Assembly (NCBI RefSeq): GCF_001886615.1 | Contig: NZ_CP018139.1 | Location: 496,001-560,000 of the forward strand | Length of the DNA: 64,000 bases | Direction: 5' to 3' | Source of the DNA: Halomonas aestuarii | Lineage (GTDB): Bacteria; Pseudomonadota; Gammaproteobacteria; Pseudomonadales; Halomonadaceae | Part shown: positions 17,584 through 25,131 of the stretch, piece after piece | How positions within the stretch are numbered: position 1 is the stretch's first letter | Layout: every line of letters begins with the position of its first letter | Made by a program: the position numbers and the translations under genes | The notes under the pieces: model-generated | Database searches by the model: none | Told to the model about the DNA's origin: nothing | The model's input: the letters and a program-made list of their open reading frames with translations, nothing else

Positions 17584-18489
17584 ATGATGACACCCGAGCC
17601 CTCTCGACCAGACACCCTCGGCGACCTACAGCGCCTGCTCGCCAAGATCGAGGAGGGCGAGAGTCCGGTACGCCTGGGCAAGCGCTCGCGTCAGGTGCTG
17701 ACGGCGATGGTCACCGCTCCCCAGCAGGCCGCGGTCTCGTCGATCAGCGACCTGGCGGACCGCCTGGGCGTCAGTCCCTCGACGCTGTCGCGCCTGGCCA
17801 GGCGCCTGGGCTTCGACGGCTTCACCGGCCTGCAGGCCGTGTTTCGCCGCAACGTCACGGAGGGCAAGAGCTTCTACAGCGATCAGGTCTCCCGCCTGCT
17901 GGACAGCGAGGGGGACGGCGACGCCCTCGCCCGGCTGGCCCGGCTGGGCCGTCAGGAGAGCGCCAATATCGTCGACATGGTGACGGGCATCGACGGCGAG
18001 GCCTTCACGGGGAGCGCCCGGCTGCTGGTGGAGGCGCGTCGGGTGAGGGTGCACGGCATGCGCCAGTTTGCCTCGCTGGCCTCGTTCCTGGCCTATGGCC
18101 TCGGCATGCTGCGCTCGGATGCGGCACCACTCGACGCCGTCCGGCACGGGGTCGCGGATGCGCTGGCCCAGCTCGACGAGGGCGACGTGCTGGTGGTGGC
18201 GAGCTGCTTCCCCTATACCCCCAGCGTGCTGGCCACGGCAGAGGTGGCGGCCCGCCAGGGCATCCGCGTCATCGCCCTGACCGACTCCAGCGGCTCTCCC
18301 CTCGCCAAGGTGGCGGAGTACCACTTCGCGGTGCCCAACCACAGCCCCTTCTTCAGCAACAGCATGTGCGCCTTCATGCTGCTGGCCGAGGGGCTGCTGA
18401 GCGAGGCGGCGAACCTGCTGGGCGATGTCGGCGTAACCGCCCTCAGGCGGCGCGAGCAGTTGATCAGCGAGCTCCACGAGTCGCTGTGA
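17584..18489 (+). CDS. RpiR/MurR family transcriptional regulator
   Basis: DNA-binding regulator of 301 residues with an N-terminal RpiR-type helix-turn-helix (ISDLADRLGVSPSTLSRLAR, about residues 54-73) and a C-terminal SIS domain (about 130-290: VRVHGMRQFASLASF, DEGDVLVVASCF, GIRVIALTDSSGSPLA) that usually binds a phosphorylated or amino sugar-like ligand. A strong -10 element TACAAT at 17527-17532 favours a start downstream of it. I prefer the tandem ATG at 17584, although the ribosome site is weak; ATG 17530 is the alternative. Its divergent position suggests control of the aminotransferase cluster. Confidence 0.85.
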   Translation: MMTPEPSRPDTLGDLQRLLAKIEEGESPVRLGKRSRQVLTAMVTAPQQAAVSSISDLADRLGVSPSTLSRLARRLGFDGFTGLQAVFRRNVTEGKSFYSDQVSRLLDSEGDGDALARLARLGRQESANIVDMVTGIDGEAFTGSARLLVEARRVRVHGMRQFASLASFLAYGLGMLRSDAAPLDAVRHGVADALAQLDEGDVLVVASCFPYTPSVLATAEVAARQGIRVIALTDSSGSPLAKVAEYHFAVPNHSPFFSNSMCAFMLLAEGLLSEAANLLGDVGVTALRRREQLISELHESL

Positions 18490-18513
18490 TCGCCGCCCGC
18501 GCCGGGAGAGGAA

Positions 18514-19491
18514 TCAGGGCAGCAGGATAGTCGATCCGGTGGTCTGACGGCCCTGGAGGGCCTCCTGGGCCTTGCCGGCCTCCGCCAGGGGGTAGCGCTG
18601 GGCGATGTCGACCGTCACCTTGCCACTCTGGAGCATCTCGAAGAGCTCGCCGGCCATCCACTCCAGCCGCTCGCGGGTGTCGGCGTAGCCGTTGAGGCTC
18701 GGACGGGTGACGAACAGCGACCCCTTCTGGTTGAGGATGCCGATGTTGACCCCCTCCACGGCGCCGGAGGCGTTGCCGAAGCTGACCATCAGCGAACGCG
18801 GCTTCAGGCAGTCCAGCGAGGTCTCCCAGGTGTCCTTGCCCACCGAGTCGTAGACCACGTCGCACATGGCGCCATTGGTCAGCTCGCGCACCCGCTCGAC
18901 CACGTCCTCCTTGGTGTAGTCGATGGTCGCCCAGGCGCCGTTCTTCTCGGCCAGCGCCGCCTTCTCCGGGGAGCTGACGGTGCCGATGAGCTTCACGCCC
19001 AGCGCCTTCGCCCACTGGCAGGCGATGGAGCCGACCCCGCCGGCCGCGGCGTGCCAGAGGATGGTCTCGCCGCCCTTGAGCTCGCGAGTCTGGCGCAGCA
19101 GGTACTGGACGGTGAGGCCCTTGAGCATGCTGGCGGCCGCGGTCTCGACGTCGATACCCTCGGGCAGCACCACCACCTTCCCGGCCGGCAGCACGTGCTG
19201 CTCGGCGTAGGCGCCCAGCGGCCCCTGGGCATAGGCGACCCGGTCGCCCGCCTTGAGGTGGGTGACGCCCTCGCCCACCGCCTCGACCACGCCGGCCCCC
19301 TCGGTGCCGAGCCCGGAGGGCAGCGAAGGCGCCGGATAGAGGCCGGTGCGGAAGTAGATGTCGATGAAGTTGAGGCCGACCGCCTGGTTCCGGACGCGTA
19401 CCTCTCCGGGTGCCGGCTCGGCCGGCGTGACGTCGACGAGCTCGAGGACCTCGGGCCCCCCGGTACGGGCGAACTGGATGCGCTTGGCCAT
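18514..19491 (-). CDS. NADPH:quinone oxidoreductase, zinc-independent MDR family
   Basis: Cytoplasmic medium-chain reductase of 325 residues, QorA type, that reduces quinones with NADPH. Sequence marks are the N-terminal GroES-like domain (AVGLNFIDIYFRTGLYP, GTEGAGVVEAVG) and the Rossmann motif AAAGGVGSIACQWAKALG. The zinc-binding cysteines of alcohol dehydrogenases are missing, as expected for QOR. Start ATG 19489-19491 gives the usual MAKRIQF opening; a longer in-frame start at 19539 adds an unlikely leader. It converges with the RpiR gene and stands alone. Confidence 0.9.
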   Translation of the reverse strand: MAKRIQFARTGGPEVLELVDVTPAEPAPGEVRVRNQAVGLNFIDIYFRTGLYPAPSLPSGLGTEGAGVVEAVGEGVTHLKAGDRVAYAQGPLGAYAEQHVLPAGKVVVLPEGIDVETAAASMLKGLTVQYLLRQTRELKGGETILWHAAAGGVGSIACQWAKALGVKLIGTVSSPEKAALAEKNGAWATIDYTKEDVVERVRELTNGAMCDVVYDSVGKDTWETSLDCLKPRSLMVSFGNASGAVEGVNIGILNQKGSLFVTRPSLNGYADTRERLEWMAGELFEMLQSGKVTVDIAQRYPLAEAGKAQEALQGRQTTGSTILLP

Positions 19492-19575
19492 GGCTGTGGT
19501 GTTCCTTGTGCGTCTTTGCGAAATGGGCCCACCAGTCAAGCGCCGCGCGCCCCCCGGGTCAAGTCGTCCCCCGCC

Positions 19576-20148
19576 TCAGAGGGTGGCGGGGAAGGACTCC
19601 AGCCCGCGGATGAAGCGCGCCTTGTAGTCGTCGAAGAGCGCGCGGTCGCGCTTGAACGACTGGATCACCGAGGCCTCGTCGAAGCTCAGCGCGCGGGGCA
19701 GGTCCTCCAGGGAGGTGGCCGGGTGCTTGGGGCCGAGCCCGATCCGCACGCCGGCCTTGCCGTCCAGCCAGCGGGTGATGCCCGCCTCGCGGAAGCGCGC
19801 CTCCTGCTCGGGCCCCACGGCATCGATGCGCAGGGGCGCCTTGAGGGCCAGCTCGGCGACCAGGCGCTCGGCCGGGCGGGCCACGCTGTCGCTGTCGAGG
19901 TCGGCCAGCAGCATCACGGTCATGCTGCTGCCGACCTCGTCGAGCACCAGCAGGGCCAGCGCCACGGGACGTGACTGGTCATCCACCAGCGCCAGCACCC
20001 GGGCCGCCTCCTGCTTGACCAGCACCCCGAGGGTGCCGGCGAAGGTCGCCAGGGGCGTCAGGCCGGCGTCCTGGCCGAAGGCCTCGGCGCACAGCCGGGC
20101 CAGGCAGGCATCGCGCTGCTCGGGATTCTTGATGTGCACGACTCTCAT
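19576..20148 (-). CDS. conserved hypothetical protein, possible GNAT-like fold
   Basis: A 190-residue soluble protein that I do not recognise with confidence. Its opening MRVVHIKNPEQRDACLARLC and the alternation of predicted strands and helices around VALALLVLDEVGSSMTVMLLA suggest an acyltransferase-like fold, but no clear acetyl-CoA loop is visible. It has no signal peptide or membrane segment. Start at ATG 20146-20148. Divergent from the glycerophosphodiesterase and 84 bases upstream of the quinone reductase start, so it may share that transcript. Confidence 0.7.
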   Translation of the reverse strand: MRVVHIKNPEQRDACLARLCAEAFGQDAGLTPLATFAGTLGVLVKQEAARVLALVDDQSRPVALALLVLDEVGSSMTVMLLADLDSDSVARPAERLVAELALKAPLRIDAVGPEQEARFREAGITRWLDGKAGVRIGLGPKHPATSLEDLPRALSFDEASVIQSFKRDRALFDDYKARFIRGLESFPATL

Positions 20149-20347
20149 CTCGGTGTCCTCGCATCGTCGTAGGGGCGGCGCCAGCGCCGGGATCGAAATC
20201 GCGCAGCCTACCACATCCTGACCCGATCACCGCGCCCCGGGCGACCCGTCTCCCCGGATCGGCGTTTCCCGCCGGGGGCCGATGGCGATAGGCTGTACAC
20301 TCCCCTGCCGCCAGTGGACGGCGCCTCGCTGACCCGGATGTATCTGC

Positions 20348-21106
20348 ATGCCCCATCCCGACATCGCCCTGCCCCGCCTGATCGCCCATCGCGGCCTCTC
20401 CGCCCATGCCCCGGAGAACACCCTCAGCGCCGTGCGCGCCGCCCATGCCGCGGGCATCTCCTGGGTCGAGCTGGACGTGCAGCTGCTCGGCGACGGGACC
20501 CCCGTGATCTGGCACGACGCCTCCGTCCGGCGCTGCTCCGACCGCCGCGGCCGGCTGGCCGACCTGGACCTGGCCGCGGCACGCCGGCTGGATGCCGGCG
20601 GCTGGTTCGGCGACGCCTTCCGGGGCGAGCGCATGGCCACCCTCGAGGAGATGCTGGCCCTGCTCGAGGCGCTGGACATGGGGGTCAACCTGGAGCTCAA
20701 GGTGAACCGGGGCCGCGATGCCCGGGCGCTGGTGGACGCCGCCCTGCCCCCCGTGAGGGAGGCCCTGCCGCCGTCGCGCCGGGTACTTTCCTCCTTCAAC
20801 CCCACGGCCCTGGCCCAGGCCCGCACGCTGGCCGGTCCCGAGTCGCTGTCGCTGGGCGTGCTCTTCGAGGGGATCGGCCGTGACTGGCGGCGGCAGTGCG
20901 AGGCGGTGGAGGCCTACAGCGTCCACGCCGACTGGAAGCGCCTGAAGGCGCCTCGCGCCCGGGAGGTGACCGAGGCCGGCTATCGGCTGCTCTGCTACAC
21001 GCCCAACGATCCCGACGCCTTCGCCCCGCGCTGGGCGTGGGGCGTCGATGCCGTGATCAGCGACGACCCGCCCCGCTTCGCGCACTGGCCCCGCTTCGCG
21101 CACTGA
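20348..21106 (+). CDS. glycerophosphodiester phosphodiesterase family protein
   Basis: Predicted cytoplasmic enzyme (252 residues, no signal peptide) that hydrolyses glycerophosphodiesters to an alcohol and glycerol 3-phosphate, most like UgpQ. The active-site motifs are HRGLSAHAPENTL near the N terminus, WVELDVQLLGDGTPVIWHD and NLELKVN. The C terminus ends with a repeated PRFAHW-PRFAH caused by an 18-bp tandem duplication. Its last 50 bases overlap the 3' end of the convergent MFS gene. Confidence 0.88.
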   Translation: MPHPDIALPRLIAHRGLSAHAPENTLSAVRAAHAAGISWVELDVQLLGDGTPVIWHDASVRRCSDRRGRLADLDLAAARRLDAGGWFGDAFRGERMATLEEMLALLEALDMGVNLELKVNRGRDARALVDAALPPVREALPPSRRVLSSFNPTALAQARTLAGPESLSLGVLFEGIGRDWRRQCEAVEAYSVHADWKRLKAPRAREVTEAGYRLLCYTPNDPDAFAPRWAWGVDAVISDDPPRFAHWPRFAH

Positions 21107-22325
21107 CAGGAGAGGCGGCCATCGCGCGCGGGTAGCCACGCGGGTCGAAGCGCAGGGTGATCAGCAGCATCGCCGCGACGCCCAGCGCCAGCAGCATCCA
21201 GGCGGCGAGGAAGTCGCCGGTGGCCTCGCGCAGGGCGCCGCTGATCCAGGGCGAGAGCGCATTGATCATGAAGCCGACGCCCTGCATGAAGGCAGCCAGG
21301 CGTCCCGCCGCACGGGGATCCGACAGGTGGTCCAGCGCCAGGATCAGGCCCAGCGAGAAGCAGGCCCCCAGGCCGAAGCCGGCGAAGGCCACCCACAGCG
21401 CCGCCCCCGAACCGGGCCAGAGGATCCACCCCAGGTAGCCGATGAGCTGCGCCATCAGGCTGGTGGCCAGCAGCCGGCGACGGTCCGGGCGCGCCTGGCG
21501 CTGGGCGAGTGCCGGCATCGCCAGGGCGGCGATCACCTGGAAGACCGTCATCCAGGCCAGCAGCAGGCCGCTGGACGGGGCGCTCCAGCCGAGTTCCCGG
21601 TAATAGACCGGCAGCCAGGTGACCACGCTGGAATAGCCGGCGTTGATCACCCCGAAATAGAGCGCCAGCAGCCAGGCACGGGGCAGCCGCCAGGGACGAG
21701 GACCGGCCAGGGCCACCCAGGCGGGCTCCGGCGCGCCGCGGCGCCGGGACACCCACCACCAGGCCACCAGGGTTATCAGGGCCGGCACCCACCAGATGCC
21801 CACCCCCAGCCGCCACCCGCCCGCCTGGGCGAGCCAGGGGCTCGCCCAGGCCGCCAGGCCGCCGCCGGACATCAGCGCCGCGGAATAGACGCCCATGGCG
21901 AGCGGCATGCGCCGGCCGAAGCGGTGCTTGACCAGGCCGGGCACCAGCGCCTGGATCAGGGCGATCCCGACGCCGCCCAGCAGGGCGGTCGCCAGCAGGG
22001 TGGCCCCGCTGCCGCTGGCCTGCCGCAGCGCGCAGGCCGCGCCGATGGCCGCCAGGGCCAGGGCGATGCCTCGCTGCTGGCCGAGCCAGGCCTGCAGCCG
22101 GCCGCTCGCCAGGGCCACGCCCCCCATGCACAGGAAGGGCAAGGTGGTCAGCCAGGCCAGCACCGCGTAGCCGAGCCCGGTGGCCAGGCGAATCTCCTCC
22201 ATCAGCGGGCTGGCGGCGGCCAGCAGCGGACGCAGGTTCAGGCCCAGCGCCACCAGCAGCGCCAGCCCTGCGAGGAACCCGCCGGTCGTGGAACCGGGCG
22301 GCGGGTAGTCGTTCTCTGCCGTCAT
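21057..22325 (-). CDS. MFS transporter, CynX/NimT family
   Basis: Inner-membrane transporter of 422 residues with about twelve hydrophobic segments. Family marks are LNLRPLLAAASPLMEEIR in the first helix, the GLGYAVLAWLTTLPFLCMG region and MLRLAAFMQGVGF-like text near residue 345 (AAGRLAAFMQGVGFM). CynX relatives move cyanate or aromatic and nitro compounds; the substrate here is unknown. The C-terminal SARSGASARSGAGRR is the antisense reading of the 18-bp tandem duplication shared with the convergent phosphodiesterase gene. Upstream lies an AT-rich inverted repeat at 22364-22387. Confidence 0.85.
   Translation of the reverse strand: MTAENDYPPPGSTTGGFLAGLALLVALGLNLRPLLAAASPLMEEIRLATGLGYAVLAWLTTLPFLCMGGVALASGRLQAWLGQQRGIALALAAIGAACALRQASGSGATLLATALLGGVGIALIQALVPGLVKHRFGRRMPLAMGVYSAALMSGGGLAAWASPWLAQAGGWRLGVGIWWVPALITLVAWWWVSRRRGAPEPAWVALAGPRPWRLPRAWLLALYFGVINAGYSSVVTWLPVYYRELGWSAPSSGLLLAWMTVFQVIAALAMPALAQRQARPDRRRLLATSLMAQLIGYLGWILWPGSGAALWVAFAGFGLGACFSLGLILALDHLSDPRAAGRLAAFMQGVGFMINALSPWISGALREATGDFLAAWMLLALGVAAMLLITLRFDPRGYPRAMAASPVSARSGASARSGAGRR
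21070..21106. repeat. 18-bp tandem duplication inside two overlapping genes
   Basis: Two adjacent copies of an 18-base unit beginning CCCCGCTTCGCGCACTG differ only at the last base. In the plus frame they encode PRFAHW then PRFAH-stop; in the minus frame they encode the repeated SARSGA of the transporter. Being a multiple of three it keeps both frames. Confidence 0.9.
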
Positions 22326-22363
22326 CAGGATCTTGCCTCACCCTAGCGTGGAAGCATTATGGT

Positions 22364-22387
22364 ATACATAAATATATAAATATGTAT
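22364..22387. promoter_or_regulatory. AT-rich inverted repeat upstream of the MFS gene
   Basis: ATACATA (22364-22370) and TATGTAT (22381-22387) form perfect arms around a 10-base A/T centre, 39 bases before the transporter start. The 45-base A/T-rich patch stands out in this GC-rich sequence. It is a likely operator and promoter region; no regulator gene adjoins it. Confidence 0.5.
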
Positions 22388-22478
22388 GCAATAAGTTCGC
22401 TTGCGCAGGACCCTCGGCAGGGTCTCTCCGTGCGCGACAGGGCGCCGGAGATCAAGGGAAGCTGGCCGTCGAGAGCAG

Positions 22479-23246
22479 TCAGCGCCGCGGCACGAACACC
22501 GGGGCCCCGTCCACCATGGCGGTGGTGAGGGGTTGGCCATAGAGCCGCTCCAGCGCCGAGGGCACCAGCATGACGTCTGCCGGCCCCCAGCAGGCCTGGC
22601 CGTCGGGATAGAGCAGCAGCAGGTGATCGCACCAGCGGGCCGCCAGGTTGAGGTCGTGCAGGCACATGATCACGCCGCGGCCCTGGGCGGCCTGCTCGGC
22701 GAGCAGCGACATGATCGCCACCTGGTGGTGCAGGTCAAGGTGGTTGGTGGGCTCGTCGGCCAGCCAGATCTGCGGCGACTGGGTCAGCACCGTGGCCAGG
22801 CTGACGCGCTGGCGCTCCCCGCCGGAGAGGGTCGACAGCTCCCGGTCGGCCAGGTGCGTGAGCTCCAGCCTGGCCAGGGCCGCCTCGGCCAGGGCCAACT
22901 CCTCCGGCCCCTCCTGCTGCCAGGGCGAGAGGAACGGGTGGCGACCGATCAGCGCGGTCTCGCGCACCGTGGCCGGGAAGTCGTCATGGTGCGCCTGGAA
23001 GACCACGCCCAGCCGCCGTGCCAGGGCGCGGCGCCCGAGTCGCGACAGGGGCTCACCCGCGAGTCGCACCTCTCCCCCGCGCGGCGCCCGCAGGCCGGCA
23101 AGCGTGTGCAGCAGGGTCGTCTTGCCGGCGCCGTTGGGGCCGAGCACTCCCCAGCACTGGCCCGGCGCCACCCGCAGGTCCAGCGGCTGCCCCCCCGCAC
23201 GCCCGGGAACGTCGATGACCAGCCCGTGTGTCTCCAGGACATCCAT
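22479..23246 (-). CDS. btuD: cobalamin ABC transporter ATPase BtuD
   Basis: Cytoplasmic ATP-binding subunit (255 residues) that powers vitamin B12 import. Walker A is GPNGAGKTT, the signature is LSGGERQRV, and Walker B is IWLADEP followed by the H-loop LHDLNLAARWCD. The start ATG shares one base with the btuC stop (TGATG), so translation is coupled. Fourth gene of the riboswitch-controlled btuBFCD operon. A siderophore role is the alternative, but the riboswitch argues for corrinoids. Confidence 0.92.
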   Translation of the reverse strand: MDVLETHGLVIDVPGRAGGQPLDLRVAPGQCWGVLGPNGAGKTTLLHTLAGLRAPRGGEVRLAGEPLSRLGRRALARRLGVVFQAHHDDFPATVRETALIGRHPFLSPWQQEGPEELALAEAALARLELTHLADRELSTLSGGERQRVSLATVLTQSPQIWLADEPTNHLDLHHQVAIMSLLAEQAAQGRGVIMCLHDLNLAARWCDHLLLLYPDGQACWGPADVMLVPSALERLYGQPLTTAMVDGAPVFVPRR

Positions 23247-24238
23247 CAGCGGCTCCGGTAGAGCAGGTAGAGGAAGCTCGGCACCCCGAGCAGCGCGGTG
23301 ATCACGCCCACCGGCAGCTGCTGCGGGGCGATCAGGGTCCGCGCCAGGGTATCGGCCAGCGTCAGCAGGGTGCCGCCGGCCAGCAGGCTCGCCGGCAGGA
23401 TCAGTCGCTGGTCGTTGCCGAGCCGCAGGCGCAGCATGTGCGGCACCATCAGCCCCACGAAGCCGATGCTGCCGGCGGTGGTCACCGCCATGGCCGTCAG
23501 CAGGCTGGCCAGCAGATAGAGGGTCCACTCCAGCGGGCGCACCGCCACGCCCAGGGCCATGGCCTGCAGCCCGCCCCGGGCCAGCACGTTGAAGGTGCGC
23601 CCGAGCGGCAGCACGACGACCAGGCTGAAGGCGGCCATCGACAGCACCGGCCAGGGACTGCCCGCCCAGGCCATGTCCCCCATCAGCCAGTAGAGCATGC
23701 CGGGCAGCCGCTCCACGGGGCTGAGTGCCAGCAGGAAGGTGATCAGCGCCCCCCAACCGGCGGCCATCACCACCCCCGTGAGCAGCAGGCGGGTCGGCGT
23801 CCAGCTGCCGGTGCCGTGGGCCAGGCCGAAGACGATCAGCGTCGAGGCGAGCGCCCCGCCGAAGGCCGCGCCGGCCACCAGGGTCGCGCCGAGGCCGGCC
23901 AGCATCGCCGCGAGCGCGGCCACCGCGGCGCCGCCGGAGAGCCCCAGCACGTAGGGGTCGGCCAGGGGATTGCGCAGCAGCACCTGCATCAGCGCCCCGG
24001 CCAGGGCCAGCAGGGCCCCGGTGCCGAAGGCGGCCAGCGCCCGGGGCAGGCGCAGCTCCAGCACCAGGGTGCGATGCAGGGCCTCGCCCTCCCCCGCCAG
24101 CACCTTCAGCAACGACTCGAGCGGTATGTCCACGCTGCCCAGCGCCAGGGAGAGCCCCAGGGCCAGCAGCCCGGCCAGCGACAGCAGTGCCAGGGGCGCG
24201 AGACGCGGCCGATGGCCGACGGGCCTAGCGACGCTCAC
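23246..24238 (-). CDS. btuC: cobalamin ABC transporter permease BtuC (FecCD family)
   Basis: Inner-membrane permease of 330 residues with about ten hydrophobic helices, family FecCD. Conserved stretches are LRLPRALAAFGTGALLALAGA, split here as LRLPRALAAF and GALLALAGALMQ, then NPLADPYVLGLSGGAA, and GFVGLMVPHMLR, which contacts the ATPase. The start overlaps the btuF stop by 14 bases and its stop overlaps the btuD start, typical of a tightly coupled operon. Confidence 0.92.
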   Translation of the reverse strand: MSVARPVGHRPRLAPLALLSLAGLLALGLSLALGSVDIPLESLLKVLAGEGEALHRTLVLELRLPRALAAFGTGALLALAGALMQVLLRNPLADPYVLGLSGGAAVAALAAMLAGLGATLVAGAAFGGALASTLIVFGLAHGTGSWTPTRLLLTGVVMAAGWGALITFLLALSPVERLPGMLYWLMGDMAWAGSPWPVLSMAAFSLVVVLPLGRTFNVLARGGLQAMALGVAVRPLEWTLYLLASLLTAMAVTTAGSIGFVGLMVPHMLRLRLGNDQRLILPASLLAGGTLLTLADTLARTLIAPQQLPVGVITALLGVPSFLYLLYRSR

Positions 24239-25121
24239 GCACTACCTCCAGGTCCTCGCAGATCGCCCGGGTGCCGGCCAGCAGCCGCGGCGTGGCCCGC
24301 TGCACCAGGCTGGGGTCGACGACGAAGAGGTTGTCGCGTCGCACCGCGGTCATCTGGGCATGGTCGCGCCATGCCTCGAGCCAGGTGGCATCGCCCGGGC
24401 CCGCCCCCCCGGTGAGGATCGCCTCCGGGTCGCGGGCCAGGACCGCCTCGAGGCCGATACGCGGCACCCGGGAGGGCGCCTCGGCGAAGACGTTCTCGCC
24501 CCCGCAGAGGGCGAGCGCCTGGCTGATCCAGTGGTCGCCGTTGACGGTCATCAGCGGCTGCTCCCACACCTGGTAGAACACGCGCACCGGCGAGGCGGCG
24601 CGATACTCGGCGCGCAGCGCCCGGGTGCCCTCGCGGAAGGTCGCCGCCGCGGCGGCGGCCGAGGCCTCGCTTCCGGCCAGTCGGCCCAGGCGCTCGAGGC
24701 TCTCGGCCACGCCCTCGACGTCCCGGGTCTCGGATAGGAAGAGCGGCACGCCCAGCAGACGCAGGCGATCCAGCTGCTCCCGGGGATTGCCGCTGATCCA
24801 GGCCACCACCAGATCCGGCTCGAGGGCCAGCAGCGCCTCGAGGTCGAGACGGTCATGGCGGCCCACCCGCGGAAGCTCAGCCGCCTCCGGCGGGTAGTCG
24901 CTGAAGTCGACGGTGCCGACCAGCCGCACCCCTGCCCCGGCGGCGAAGAGCAGCTCGGTGAGGCTCGGCGACAGGGTCACGATGCGGTTCGCGGGCGCCG
25001 CCAGGCAGACCTCCCGGTCGGCGTCGTCGATGGCGCAGACCTCATCGGCAGGCGCCTGCCCGGCCAGGCCGCACAGCAGCGCGAGCCAGAACCCAGGCCA
25101 GCCGAACAGACGGCGGGGCAC
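24225..25121 (-). CDS. btuF: periplasmic cobalamin-binding protein BtuF
   Basis: Periplasmic binding protein (298 residues) that delivers B12 to BtuCD. From the GTG start at 25119-25121 it has a signal peptide (PRRLFGWPGFWLALLCGLA to APADE) and the class III binding-protein signatures RIVTLSPSLTELLFAAGAG, VGTVDFSDYP and LEPDLVVAW. The open frame upstream runs into btuB, so the long 330-residue version is rejected. The start lies 10 bases after the btuB stop; the ribosome site is weak, which suggests coupling to btuB translation. Confidence 0.88.
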   Translation of the reverse strand: MPRRLFGWPGFWLALLCGLAGQAPADEVCAIDDADREVCLAAPANRIVTLSPSLTELLFAAGAGVRLVGTVDFSDYPPEAAELPRVGRHDRLDLEALLALEPDLVVAWISGNPREQLDRLRLLGVPLFLSETRDVEGVAESLERLGRLAGSEASAAAAAATFREGTRALRAEYRAASPVRVFYQVWEQPLMTVNGDHWISQALALCGGENVFAEAPSRVPRIGLEAVLARDPEAILTGGAGPGDATWLEAWRDHAQMTAVRRDNLFVVDPSLVQRATPRLLAGTRAICEDLEVVRERR

Positions 25122-25131
25122 TGACGACGCC

